Positions 16,192 to 24,108 of a DNA stretch of 64,000 nucleotides are shown in pieces. The stretch comes from Fructobacillus parabroussonetiae. GTDB taxonomy: Bacteria; Bacillota; Bacilli; Lactobacillales; Lactobacillaceae. Under the pieces are notes generated by a model. It did no database searches and was not told where the DNA came from. It saw only the letters and a list, made by a program, of their open reading frames with translations. Both the position numbers and the translations under genes were made by a program. The stretch is from positions 124,001 to 188,000 of the forward strand of contig NZ_JAAMFL010000001.1 of assembly GCF_018437265.1 (NCBI RefSeq), written 5' to 3'. The first letter of the stretch is position 1, and every line of letters starts with the position of its first letter.

Positions 16192-17592
16192 TTAATTTTT
16201 TTGTTGCAGCTTCGAGTGACGAACGCCGTAAGTAAAGTAAACGATGAAGCCAAGAATCAACCAAATCGTCACCGAAATTTGCGTGACGCGGGGAAGCATG
16301 AAAATAAAGAGAATGGAACAAGAACCGGCCAGAATTGGCAGGAATGGATACCATGGCATCTTAAAGCCAGTGTTTTTGATGTCCTTTCGACGGCGCAGCT
16401 TAATCACACCGAAGGAGATAAAGGCAAAGGCAATTAACGTTCCCGCGTTAATCAGTGAGGCTAGTTCACTCAGTGGAACTAAACCAGCAAAGACGGCTTG
16501 AACGATCGTGGCAACAAAGATGGCCTTTTCAGGTACGCCGTACTTCTTTGAGACCGTGCCCATTGATTTAGGTAACAGACCATCACGACCCAGGGCATAG
16601 ACGAGTCGAGAACCACCGATGAACATCGTCATCATGGCCGTAAAGATTCCAAAGAGGGCACCAACGGTAATCAGCTTGTTGAACATGGACAGGTGAATGA
16701 CCTGCATGGCAAAGGCGGCTGGATCATCGACCCCGAGTTGCTTGTAGTTGACGATTCCCGTTAAGACAAAGGAGAAAGTCACATACATGACAACGGCAAT
16801 GGCAACGGTTCCCAGGATTCCCTTGATGACGTTTTTTCCAGGATCAATGGTTTCGGCTGAGTTGGCTGCCAGGGCATCGAAACCAATGAAGGCAAAGAAG
16901 ACCGTTGCAGCAGCAGTCAGGATACCCCCCATGCCAAAGAGTCCGCTATGGAATTCTGCTGGGTAGAAAGGCGTGTAGTTGTCGGATTTAACATAGAAGA
17001 CACCGACAACGATAAAGAGGATAATGATGGCGACTTTGACAACGACGGCGAAGTTTTCAACCTTCGTTGACATGGCCGAACCCTTCATTAAGATGGCGGC
17101 GATAATCAACACAATGACAACGGCGGTGATGTTGATGACCCCGCCCTCCATTGGCCCGGCCTGAAGTGCCTTTGGCAAGGTGATGCCGACGGCCGATAAG
17201 AGGTTGTTGTTAAAGTAGGCCGCAAAGCCGGTCGCTTCCGCCGAAACGGCTAAGAAGTATTCTAGAATCAAGGCCCAGCCAAGAATCCAGCCAACAATTT
17301 CACCGTAGACGACAGAACCGAAGGAGTAGGCGGAGCCGGCAACGGGCATCGCCGAAGAGAATTCAGCGTAGGCCATGCCGACCAAACCAGAAACCAAGGC
17401 AGCCAACAAAAAGGCGATGGCCACGGCGGGTCCGGCGTGGGTGGCGGCTTCGTTACCGGGTAGAATAAAGATTCCAGTACCGATAACGGCTCCGATTCCA
17501 AGGCCAATCAAGTCCTTGGTTCGAAGCGTTTTTTTCAGTTTAGCGTCAGCCTGCATATAAGAGCTGACGGATTCTTTTTTGAAAATGTCCAT
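16192..17592 (-). CDS. APC-family amino acid permease (cationic amino acid transporter/YfnA type)
   Basis: 466 residues, about 12 membrane helices. The N-terminus TLRTKDLIGLGIGAVIGTGIF carries the APC substrate-backbone motif (GAVIGTGIF), followed by AGPAVAIAF and YAEFSSAMPVAGSAY, typical of YfnA/CAT proteins. It imports an amino acid with protons or by exchange; the substrate is not decidable. It diverges from a LysR-type gene, and an inverted repeat covers its -10, so that regulator is the likely controller. Confidence 0.88.
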   Translation of the reverse strand: MDIFKKESVSSYMQADAKLKKTLRTKDLIGLGIGAVIGTGIFILPGNEAATHAGPAVAIAFLLAALVSGLVGMAYAEFSSAMPVAGSAYSFGSVVYGEIVGWILGWALILEYFLAVSAEATGFAAYFNNNLLSAVGITLPKALQAGPMEGGVINITAVVIVLIIAAILMKGSAMSTKVENFAVVVKVAIIILFIVVGVFYVKSDNYTPFYPAEFHSGLFGMGGILTAAATVFFAFIGFDALAANSAETIDPGKNVIKGILGTVAIAVVMYVTFSFVLTGIVNYKQLGVDDPAAFAMQVIHLSMFNKLITVGALFGIFTAMMTMFIGGSRLVYALGRDGLLPKSMGTVSKKYGVPEKAIFVATIVQAVFAGLVPLSELASLINAGTLIAFAFISFGVIKLRRRKDIKNTGFKMPWYPFLPILAGSCSILFIFMLPRVTQISVTIWLILGFIVYFTYGVRHSKLQQKN

Positions 17593-17626
17593 AAGTCAAT
17601 CTCAAACTTCCTTTATTGATACTTTC

Positions 17627-17650
17627 TATCATAGTTGCTAAACTAAGATA
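17627..17650. promoter_or_regulatory. Inverted repeat between permease and LysR gene, likely LysR operator
   Basis: TATCATAGTT (17627-17636), GCTA, AACTAAGATA (17641-17650) form arms matching in 9 of 10 positions. ATC and GAT at the ends fit the dyad form of LTTR sites. The permease -10 (TATGAT on the minus strand, 17628-17633) lies inside it, and a -35 TTACTT stands 16 bp upstream on that strand. Confidence 0.55.
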
Positions 17651-17696
17651 AGTAAAATTAATAATTAAAATCTATGCATAAGGAAAAACGATTGAT

Positions 17697-18566
17697 ATGA
17701 ATCGCTTACTCGTTCTCGAAACCATCATTCAAATGAAGTCCTTTACCAAGGCGGCCGAAGTGCTTGGCTATACGCAATCATCGGTGTCTCAAATGGTGGC
17801 CGGCCTGGAAAAGGAATTTGGTATTCAAATTTTAAGGCGGTCACGGACCGGTGTTTCACTGACGGCGGAAGGGCAGGCCATCTACCCATACATGGTCCAA
17901 ACGCTCCGGCAGTACCAGGCCCTACAGGAACGGGCCGCTTCATTAAAAGGATTGGAGACGGGGACAGTTCGCATCGGGGCCATCACTTCGGTGTCTTGCT
18001 ACTGGCTGCCCGACTTGTTCAAAAAGTTTAAGGAACGCTATCCAAACATCGAATTTGTCTTGCAGCAGGGTGACTACGGCATGATTTTGGACTGGTTGAA
18101 GCGCGGTGAAATCGACTTTGGCCTGATGACGGCCGAGTATGGCGAAGGCTTTAACAAAGTCGTGCTCCACCAAACCGAAATGAAGGCCTTCTTACCAAGC
18201 AAGCATCCATTGGCCAAAGAGGATCGAATTCAGATTGACGAACTGGCGGCCGATCCCTTTATTCTGGTCGAAGGGGGTGGTTACTCAGAGCCGCTTGCAG
18301 CCTTTGAAAAAGCGGGAGTGCAGGCCAACGTTCGTTATCGAATTCAAGATGATTACACGATTATGGCCATGGTGGAAGCCGGCTTGGGTGTTAGCATCCT
18401 TTCCGAACTGGTGGATTCGCGGACGGACTTTGATCTAGTGGCCAAGTCCATCGAGCCAAAAGTCATGCGACCCGTTTCGATTGTCTATCGCGATAAGGCA
18501 ACCCTGCCAATTGCCAGCCAATATTTTATTGATTTCTTAGTCCAACACAAACAAGAGCTACGATAA
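17697..18566 (+). CDS. LysR-family transcriptional regulator
   Basis: 289 residues. The N-terminal winged helix (FTKAAEVLGYTQSSVSQMVAGLEKEFGIQILRR, split) is a typical LTTR DNA-binding domain. The rest is the two-lobed effector domain (TVRIGAITSVSCYWLPDLFKKF onwards), of the CynR/YwfM-like class. It is divergent from the amino acid permease with a 104-bp shared region containing a dyad, the usual LTTR arrangement. The effector is unknown, probably an amino acid or related acid. It ends at a bidirectional terminator. Confidence 0.88.
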   Translation: MNRLLVLETIIQMKSFTKAAEVLGYTQSSVSQMVAGLEKEFGIQILRRSRTGVSLTAEGQAIYPYMVQTLRQYQALQERAASLKGLETGTVRIGAITSVSCYWLPDLFKKFKERYPNIEFVLQQGDYGMILDWLKRGEIDFGLMTAEYGEGFNKVVLHQTEMKAFLPSKHPLAKEDRIQIDELAADPFILVEGGGYSEPLAAFEKAGVQANVRYRIQDDYTIMAMVEAGLGVSILSELVDSRTDFDLVAKSIEPKVMRPVSIVYRDKATLPIASQYFIDFLVQHKQELR

Positions 18567-18599
18567 AAAAGAGCGTATCCAATTGGATACGCTCTTTTA
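18565..18599. terminator. Bidirectional terminator
   Basis: GAGCGTATCC (18571-18580), AATT, GGATACGCTC (18585-18594) with A and T runs. It lies between the LysR gene and the convergent TetR gene and reaches the TetR stop codon. Confidence 0.9.
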
Positions 18600-19151
18600 A
18601 TTGTGTGCTTCGTCGATGAAGAAGGCATCGGGAAGAAAAGAAATGAAAAGTTCAGCGAGTTCTGTTGTTGATTCCTTTGTACCACTTTTTAGCCAATGGT
18701 ATAAAACAGCTGTTAATGCCCCGGAGTAAAAGGGGAGTTTGTACTGATCGGCCCAAGGGAATGGGCTATTGATCCCGTTTCGGTCAGCGAAACTACTAAA
18801 GTAATCAAAGGCGTAAGAAGCCAGGCCAGATTGAAAAAGGAGAATGAAGTGTTCCTTTTCTTCTTCAAAACGTTGAAAGATTTCTTCCAAGTTTTCTTGA
18901 ATGGCTGGGCGCGTCCAGATTGTATCCTCGTCTGGTTCTTCCGTTTTGCCAAGAACACGATCCAAATAGAAATTGAGAATGGCTTCCTTACTATCGAAGT
19001 TTCGGTAATAGGAAGCACGGGCAACGCCGGCGGTCTTAATGAGCGAGGCAACGGGAATTTCAGATAGGGGGCGCTCGGCTAACTCTTTGAATAGGCCAGT
19101 GACGATTTGATCTTTCACGCTTTGCTTTTCTTTACTTTGGTAAACGGACAT
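18597..19151 (-). CDS. TetR-family repressor of the adjacent drug exporter
   Basis: 184 residues. The helix-turn-helix is PVASLIKTAGVARASYYRNFDSKEAIL (split) near residues 30-55, the rest is helical ligand domain. The frame is open 61 codons further upstream, but AAAGGAG 7 nt before ATG 19151 and the TetR alignment set the start. It diverges from the MFS exporter, with two copies of a 19-bp palindrome in the shared region, one over its own -35. It should repress both genes until a drug-like ligand binds. Confidence 0.88.
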   Translation of the reverse strand: MSVYQSKEKQSVKDQIVTGLFKELAERPLSEIPVASLIKTAGVARASYYRNFDSKEAILNFYLDRVLGKTEEPDEDTIWTRPAIQENLEEIFQRFEEEKEHFILLFQSGLASYAFDYFSSFADRNGINSPFPWADQYKLPFYSGALTAVLYHWLKSGTKESTTELAELFISFLPDAFFIDEAHN

Positions 19152-19172
19152 GGTGAACTCCTTTATGTCTCT

Positions 19173-19178
19173 AGTATA
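19173..19178 (-). promoter_or_regulatory. Promoter of the tetR gene
   Basis: On the minus strand TGCTATACT is an extended -10 (19178-19173). Its -35 region falls in the operator at 19193-19211. Confidence 0.6.
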
Positions 19179-19192
19179 GCAAAATAAATAAA

Positions 19193-19211
19193 ATGATACA
19201 TATTGACTCAT
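19193..19211. promoter_or_regulatory. TetR operator copy 1
   Basis: ATGATACA-TAT-TGACTCAT differs from copy 2 at two positions. It contains TTGACT (19203-19208), the -35 of the exporter promoter, and covers the -35 of the divergent tetR promoter. Confidence 0.7.
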
Positions 19212-19231
19212 TATGAATATCGGGTTATAGT
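19203..19231 (+). promoter_or_regulatory. Promoter of the drug exporter operon
   Basis: TTGACT (19203-19208), 17 bp, TATAGT (19226-19231). The predicted start about 19238 is at the left edge of operator copy 2. Confidence 0.7.
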
Positions 19232-19239
19232 AAAAGCAA

Positions 19240-19258
19240 ATGAGACATATTGTCTCAT
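19240..19258. promoter_or_regulatory. TetR operator copy 2
   Basis: ATGAGACA-TAT-TGTCTCAT is a perfect palindrome with 8-bp arms at the transcription start of the exporter. Its centre is 47 bp from that of copy 1. Confidence 0.75.
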
Positions 19259-19272
19259 AAAAGGAGAAAGAG

Positions 19273-20754
19273 ATGCAAAATGAAAAAATGAAGGGGAGAA
19301 GTGCTGTTCTAGCAGTGATGTTGATTGCAGCCATTGCGGGCGCTCTAATGCAAACGTCCTTAGGGACGGCGCTTCCGACTTTGATGAAAGCCTTTGATAT
19401 TGATTTGGCGACAGCACAACAGGCTTCGACTTGGTTTTTGTTGGTGAATGGGATGATGGTACCGCTATCCGCCTATTTAGCAAGGAGAATCAAGACGAAA
19501 ACGCTTCACCTTGTTGCCTACTTCTTACTATTAGCCGGTATTTTAACGAGTATGTGGACACCAGAAAATGCGGATGCTTGGTGGCTGTTCTTGGCGGGTC
19601 GTATTTTGGCAGCAATGGCAGTCGGCATTATGTTGCCACTCTCTCAGATTGTCGTTCTGAATATGTATGGCAAAAGTGAACGTGGTGCTGCTATGGGAAT
19701 GCTGGGCTTGGTCATTGGTATGTCACCAGCCGTTGGTCCGACTTTGACCGGTTGGATTTTAGATAAAAATCACGAACTTTTGGGCTTAACTTTGTCGGAT
19801 TCATGGCGGTCAATGTTTGTGATTCCGCTGTTGATTTTACTCGTCGCCATTGTGCTGACACCGTTTTTCATGAAAAACGTCGTTCCCAACAAGAAAATGG
19901 CCTTGGATATACCCTCCGTCTTTTTGTCGACGGTCGGTTTTGGGCTCTTCCTTTGGGGCTTTACCAACGTGGCTACCGATGGCTGGACGGCTTTCGGTTC
20001 GGTCATTCTACCAATCGTCTTAGGTGCCCTGATTTTGCTAGCCTTTGTTTGGCGACAATTGAAACTGCCACTGCCATTCTTGGATGCCCGTGTTTTTGCA
20101 AAAAAGAATTTCACCATTCCAACGATTGGCCTCTTATTAACCATGATGGCCATGTTTGGTGTTGAAATGATGTTACCAACTTATTTGCAAAACGTGCGTG
20201 GCATGACCCCTCTGGACTCGGGCTTAACTTTAATGTGGGGAGCGTTATTCATGGGCTTCCTTTCCCCAGTTGCTGGAGGGCTGTATAACAAAGTCGGAAT
20301 TAAGAAACTAGCGTTTGTTGGTTTTTCAATGTTATCACTGGGGACCTTGCCCTACCTCTTCTTAACGGCTGAAACGCCAACGGTTTTGATTTCAGTTTTG
20401 TACGCCGTTCGAATGGCAGGAATTGCGCTGACGATGATGCCGTTGACGACGGCAGCCATGGCTGCGTTGCCTGATGAGCAAAATGCCGATGGAACGGCAG
20501 CTAACAATACTTTGAGACAGGTGTCTGCCTCAATTGTTGTGACCATTTTGACTTCAATTGTTCAAAACATCGTCAACACTAAGCGGCCAAGCCATGCGTT
20601 CAAAATTAGTGATCCCCTACAATATGCCGATAAGGTGATGAATGCTTCCCTTGATGGCTTTCGTGTTGCCTTCTTGATATCGCTGGGTATTGCCTTACTG
20701 GGCATCGTGTTAACATTCTGGATTCAAGGACAAAAGGAGGAAACAGCATGTTGA
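19273..20754 (+). CDS. MFS multidrug exporter, DHA2 (14-TM) family
   Basis: 493 residues, 14 predicted membrane helices, LmrB/EmrB type. The DHA2 motif C region (GLVIGMSPAVGPTLTGWIL, split) in helix 5 and the motif A-like segment (ARRIKTK) after helix 2 are visible. It exports hydrophobic drugs by proton antiport. AAAGGAG at 19260-19266 precedes ATG 19273. It is controlled by the divergent TetR protein and overlaps the next gene by 7 nt. Confidence 0.9.
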   Translation: MQNEKMKGRSAVLAVMLIAAIAGALMQTSLGTALPTLMKAFDIDLATAQQASTWFLLVNGMMVPLSAYLARRIKTKTLHLVAYFLLLAGILTSMWTPENADAWWLFLAGRILAAMAVGIMLPLSQIVVLNMYGKSERGAAMGMLGLVIGMSPAVGPTLTGWILDKNHELLGLTLSDSWRSMFVIPLLILLVAIVLTPFFMKNVVPNKKMALDIPSVFLSTVGFGLFLWGFTNVATDGWTAFGSVILPIVLGALILLAFVWRQLKLPLPFLDARVFAKKNFTIPTIGLLLTMMAMFGVEMMLPTYLQNVRGMTPLDSGLTLMWGALFMGFLSPVAGGLYNKVGIKKLAFVGFSMLSLGTLPYLFLTAETPTVLISVLYAVRMAGIALTMMPLTTAAMAALPDEQNADGTAANNTLRQVSASIVVTILTSIVQNIVNTKRPSHAFKISDPLQYADKVMNASLDGFRVAFLISLGIALLGIVLTFWIQGQKEETAC

Positions 20755-21278
20755 TTTGGTTGATTGCTGGATTGGTATTTTTAGCTTTTTATTCCTGGTT
20801 CTTTTTGAAAGACACAAAGAGACAGGTGGTAGCGGGAACGACTTTTTCAATTTTTGCCTTTTTGGCTGTGTTACTCCTATCGCTAAATATGAGCCAACAT
20901 TTTGGGATGGAAAAGACGACCACAACCACAACGAAACAGGTTTACTCAATCATGCCGGCGCAATCACCAGTTAGTGCTGTTGCGGTGAAGAAGATTGGGT
21001 CTGATAACTATGTTTTGGTATACAAGGATGCAGCAGCCGACGCACAGACAAGCACACACTTTGTACCAAACACAAAGAAGGTTGTTGAAGCAGTTAAGCA
21101 AAGAGCCACTTATCAAAAGGGCGACGTGACTACTGCTGAAGTTCATACGAAGACCGTTAAGTGGTCTTACAAGTCAGACTTCTACAAGTTCTTATTCAAG
21201 CAAAAGAATGAAGACAACGTTGTCTCTGTTCGCCACATGTTGATCGTGCCAAATACTTGGCAGGTTGTGGAAAAGTAA
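20748..21278 (+). CDS. DUF4811-type membrane protein, cotranscribed with the exporter
   Basis: 176 residues with two N-terminal membrane helices (residues 2-22 and about 30-48), then an outward-facing domain with the acidic/basic KKIGSDNYVLVYKD strand pattern and a C-terminal VRHMLIVPNTWQVV. This matches DUF4811 proteins that accompany drug exporters in lactobacilli. It overlaps the exporter gene by 7 nt, so it should act with the exporter, as an accessory or stability factor (inference). Function is not known. Confidence 0.7.
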   Translation: MLIWLIAGLVFLAFYSWFFLKDTKRQVVAGTTFSIFAFLAVLLLSLNMSQHFGMEKTTTTTTKQVYSIMPAQSPVSAVAVKKIGSDNYVLVYKDAAADAQTSTHFVPNTKKVVEAVKQRATYQKGDVTTAEVHTKTVKWSYKSDFYKFLFKQKNEDNVVSVRHMLIVPNTWQVVEK

Positions 21279-21297
21279 AACATTTAGTGATAGTTAT

Positions 21298-21336
21298 AAA
21301 AAGACCCAATTCGGATAGTTGAATTGGGTCTTTTTG
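21298..21336 (+). terminator. Terminator of the exporter operon
   Basis: GACCCAATTC (21303-21312) and GAATTGGGTC (21321-21330) with flanking A and T runs. Confidence 0.88.
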
Positions 21337-21384
21337 TTTGCTTGTGCGGTCGTCAGTAGTTTATCAGTCATGTGCTCACTCCAA

Positions 21385-21414
21385 TAAAAAAGGAGACCAG
21401 AAGGTCTCCTTTTT
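21385..21414. terminator. Terminator, probably of a minus-strand small RNA
   Basis: AAAAAGGAGACC, AGAA, GGTCTCCTTTTT works on both strands. On the plus strand it is second to the terminator at 21298, so its main user is likely the minus-strand transcript from about 21535. Confidence 0.75.
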
Positions 21415-21535
21415 GCATCTTTATTCGCTGGCTTGCGGAAAATGTCGAAACCCTCTAAGAAAATGACATCCACACAATGCCTACCAGCACACCCTGTGGT
21501 TTATCCTTATCAGGCACTCAAGTTACCTGATGACA
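21386..21535 (-). ncRNA. Candidate structured small RNA
   Basis: The 345-nt gap between the exporter operon and the dehydrogenase holds no coding frame. On the minus strand two overlapping -10s (TATAAT 21559-21554 and TATACT 21546-21541) precede three hairpins: ATCAGG/CCTGAT (about 21531-21509), CCACA/TGTGG (21499-21471) and GATGTC/GACATT (21471-21441), and then the terminator at 21414-21385. No SRP RNA GGAAG core, RNase P or riboswitch core is seen. A 6S-type or lineage-specific RNA is possible. The -35 is poor. Confidence 0.42.
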
Positions 21536-21584
21536 CCCATAGTATAGCTAATTATTATATGAAAGGGTTATGCTAAATACGGAT

Positions 21585-21617
21585 AAAAAAGCCCTGCTCA
21601 TACGAGCGGGGCTTTTC
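21585..21617 (-). terminator. Terminator of the dehydrogenase operon
   Basis: On the minus strand GCCCCGCTC, GTAT, GAGCAGGGC, then TTTTTT. Confidence 0.85.
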
Positions 21618-21623
21618 GACTTT

Positions 21624-22637
21624 TTAAGCTTCTGGTTTTACCAAGAAGTTTTCTTCGGAATTGCCGTTCAAGGCATTGGCGAAGTTCTTGTATGAGATGG
21701 AAATCATGTCATGCAAGGCGTTTTCCGTGTATGAACCAATGTGTGGTGTCACCACAACCTTGGGGTACAAAGACTGGAACTGTGCCATGATTGACGTCGA
21801 ATCATCAACGGCTGCAGGGTTGACCTGGCCAAAGTAGGCGCCTTCGTTTGAAATCACATCCGTGGCAAAGCCCTTAATGTCACCAGCCTTAACGGCGGCG
21901 ATAATGGCTTCTTCATCCGTGATTTCAGCACGGGCCGTGTTGACCAAGACAGCAGATGACTTCATCATCTTCAATTGGTCGGCGGCGAAGAACTTGTCGT
22001 TTGAACCCTTAAAGTAAGGAACGTGCAAGGAAACAATGTCTGCTTCCTTTAACAAGTCTTCCATTGAGGCATAAGTTAAGATGTCTTCAATGCCATCCTT
22101 TGGGTAGGGGTCGTAACCCAATACCTTAGCGCCAACACCCTTCCAAAGCTTGGCTTCGGCCAAACCAATCTTACCGGTTCCCAAGATTCCAACCGTCAAC
22201 GACTGGAATTCTGGAACGAAAGAAGCAGGGTTTGGACGAAAGTCGGAATCGTTAGAAGAAGCAACGGAACCCGACAGGTTACGGTTTTGCATGATACCCA
22301 AGCCAAAGGCCAAGTCAGCAACCGCGTAAGGGGAGTAGGCAGGGACGTAAGCCACGATTTGACCGTTTGCCTTTGCGGCGTCCAAGTCGATGTGGTTGTA
22401 ACCAACGGTCCGCGTGAAGACATACTTGATGCCCCATTCGGCCATTTGGTCCAAGTTTTGCTTGTCCGCCACGTTGTTGGCACGGAGCAAAACACCGTCA
22501 AAGCCCTTGACCAAGTCGATGTTGTCGTGTGACAAGTTTTCGGACTTGTAAGTCATTTCGAAGCCTTCTTTGTTCAAGGCATCGAAGTGGGAAATTTCGT
22601 TATCACGTGTTCCAAAAGAAATAATCTTAAAAGCCAT
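21624..22637 (-). CDS. D-2-hydroxyacid dehydrogenase
   Basis: 337 residues, NAD-dependent D-isomer family. It shows the Rossmann loop GILGTGKIG (near residue 150), the substrate Arg in VNTARAE, the Glu in ISNEGAY and the catalytic His in TPHIGSYT. It interconverts 2-oxo acids and D-2-hydroxy acids in the cytoplasm. It differs clearly from the typical Leuconostoc D-lactate dehydrogenase sequence (for example TRTVGYNHID in place of LRNVGTDNID), so a branched or aromatic 2-oxo acid is as likely as pyruvate. It lies 24 nt behind an AEC permease in one operon. Confidence 0.85.
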   Translation of the reverse strand: MAFKIISFGTRDNEISHFDALNKEGFEMTYKSENLSHDNIDLVKGFDGVLLRANNVADKQNLDQMAEWGIKYVFTRTVGYNHIDLDAAKANGQIVAYVPAYSPYAVADLAFGLGIMQNRNLSGSVASSNDSDFRPNPASFVPEFQSLTVGILGTGKIGLAEAKLWKGVGAKVLGYDPYPKDGIEDILTYASMEDLLKEADIVSLHVPYFKGSNDKFFAADQLKMMKSSAVLVNTARAEITDEEAIIAAVKAGDIKGFATDVISNEGAYFGQVNPAAVDDSTSIMAQFQSLYPKVVVTPHIGSYTENALHDMISISYKNFANALNGNSEENFLVKPEA

Positions 22638-22661
22638 GTTGGCCTCCTTATTGCATTCGGT

Positions 22662-23735
22662 TTACTTGAAGAGGGAAAGGTCACCCAACAACTGAACGAT
22701 GATAATCCAGAATGGGATGGCGACCGTGGCAAAAATCGTTGAAATCAATGACGTGTTTGAGGCCATCAATGATTGACGGTTAAAGGCCATGGCGTAGTTA
22801 ACGGCAACCGTTGCGACAGGCGTTGCCATCATGATAACCATGGTTGCCAAGGCAATGTGGTCAACTGGCAAGATGCCGGCGGCTGAAGTGACAACCAAAA
22901 GCACGATCATCACCACGGGTACGATAACGACTTTGTTAAATGAGTAGTACCAAGCCGTCTTGTTCTTCAAGGCTTCGCCGAATGACATTTGGGCCAAGTT
23001 GGCACCGATGGCCAACCAAGCAAGTGGTGAGGCCAATGATGACAAAGTCTTGAACCATGAGTTCAACCAAGGCAGGGTGGCATCCAAACGGTAGAAGGCC
23101 ACGTGTTGTGCAACAGCCTTACCAGTTGTAGCGTTTGTGACCGTTGCCGTTACTTGAGGTGCTGCGTTTTGGCACAACCACAAGATCAAGCCAAGGAAAG
23201 TGGCAATGACGATGGGGTTCAAGAACATCTTCTTGATGTGTTCACCCTTCAATTGCTGACCGGACATCTTAATGTAGGCGTATGAGTACAAGAAGATTCG
23301 GTAACCAATGTTAAAGATGGAAGAATACATGATTCCCTTGGCCCCGTAAACGGCACCAACGATTGGCATTCCGAAGAAAGTCGTTGAACCAAAGGCGGTC
23401 AACACACCTAAAACATCACGTTGGTCCTTGTCATACTTAACGTAGAGCAAAGGCATCGTGATGATCAAGATGATGTAAATCAAAATTCCCCAAATCAACA
23501 CGCTCATTCCTTGGTTCAGCGTCTTTTGGTTCAGGGGTGCCATAAATGATGTAAAAGCTAACAAAGGCAAGGCAATGGTCATCGTAACCGTTGTCAAAGT
23601 CTTCACAGCTCCGTCCTTCAGGCGGTCCGTCTTGCGCAACCAATAACCCAGCAAAATAGTACCGATTGTAGCAACAATGGCGCCAATGATGGATGCGTTG
23701 GTTACGACTTTTTGAATTGAATCTGCGATATTCAT
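22662..23735 (-). CDS. AEC-family transporter (auxin efflux carrier/malate permease type)
   Basis: 357 residues in two five-helix halves. The half repeats show IVATIGTILLGYWLRKT, FFGMPIVGAVYGAKG (central helix with the broken GMP motif) and, in the second half, MVIMMATPVATVAVNYA. AEC proteins in lactic bacteria move malate or other organic acids. The cotranscribed D-2-hydroxyacid dehydrogenase suggests a hydroxy or oxo acid as substrate (inference). The start ATG 23735 has AGGAG about 6 nt upstream. Confidence 0.82.
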   Translation of the reverse strand: MNIADSIQKVVTNASIIGAIVATIGTILLGYWLRKTDRLKDGAVKTLTTVTMTIALPLLAFTSFMAPLNQKTLNQGMSVLIWGILIYIILIITMPLLYVKYDKDQRDVLGVLTAFGSTTFFGMPIVGAVYGAKGIMYSSIFNIGYRIFLYSYAYIKMSGQQLKGEHIKKMFLNPIVIATFLGLILWLCQNAAPQVTATVTNATTGKAVAQHVAFYRLDATLPWLNSWFKTLSSLASPLAWLAIGANLAQMSFGEALKNKTAWYYSFNKVVIVPVVMIVLLVVTSAAGILPVDHIALATMVIMMATPVATVAVNYAMAFNRQSLMASNTSLISTIFATVAIPFWIIIVQLLGDLSLFK

Positions 23736-23867
23736 AAAAGTCTCCTATCGAATCTTTGTTATTAAATGGTCATATTCAGACATACAAGTTTCTCATTTTC
23801 ATCACAAAAAGTCAAGATATGACAGGCTTTTGGGGTATTTTGTTTAAAAATTTTAAGTTAAGAACAC

Positions 23868-23896
23868 TTGTTTGTATCGAGACTTTCATGTATAAT
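23868..23896 (+). promoter_or_regulatory. Strong orphan promoter
   Basis: TTGTTT (23868-23873), 17 bp, TATAAT (23891-23896). It faces away from the AEC gene and has no gene downstream on its strand before 26410. Confidence 0.65.
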
Positions 23897-23902
23897 AGAA
23901 TC

Positions 23903-23955
23903 ATTCTTTATGAGAGAACGGAGAAACGCCGAACCAATTGGTCTGGCGTTTTTTC
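23903..23955 (+). ncRNA. Candidate short small RNA (about 50 nt)
   Basis: A consensus-like promoter (23868-23896) is followed only about 50 nt later by a good terminator (23925-23954). Before the hairpin the transcript has a free AGAGAACGGAGAAA purine-rich stretch that could pair with ribosome sites. No gene follows. The rest of the 373-nt gap (23736-24108) shows nothing else but the terminator at 24067. It may be a leader left from a lost gene instead of a functional RNA. Confidence 0.45.
23925..23954 (+). terminator. Terminator of the candidate small RNA
   Basis: AACGCC (23925-23930) and GGCGTT (23945-23950) enclose ACC-AATT-GGT; T run follows. Confidence 0.75.
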
Positions 23956-24066
23956 GTTGTCTTCAAGCGATTCGATTGCTGCTTCTTGCTAGCGGTCTAA
24001 GTGTGATTTTAGGGTTTTCAGCCGATTTGGCAAAAAGCTTACTTTAGAATAGAAACAAAGGAAAGC

Positions 24067-24101
24067 AAAAAGGAGGCAACCGTTGGGTTGCCTCCTTTTT
24101 A
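24067..24101. terminator. Terminator of the EIIC/hydrolase operon
   Basis: AAAAAGGAGGCAACC and GGTTGCCTCCTTTTT around a short loop; works on the minus strand for the hydrolase gene. Confidence 0.88.
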
Positions 24102-24108
24102 TTGAAGA

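Noticed and set aside
19152-19334. N-terminal extension of the TetR protein (61 codons)
   Set aside because: It covers both operators and promoters, is hydrophobic noise, and a good ribosome site marks the later ATG.
21386-21535. SRP (4.5S) RNA or RNase P RNA in the gap
   Set aside because: The GGAAG-type SRP core and the GAGGAAAGTC RNase P core are missing.
23756-23992. Open frame across the candidate small RNA
   Set aside because: It runs through the promoter and terminator, has no ribosome site and has no protein-like composition.
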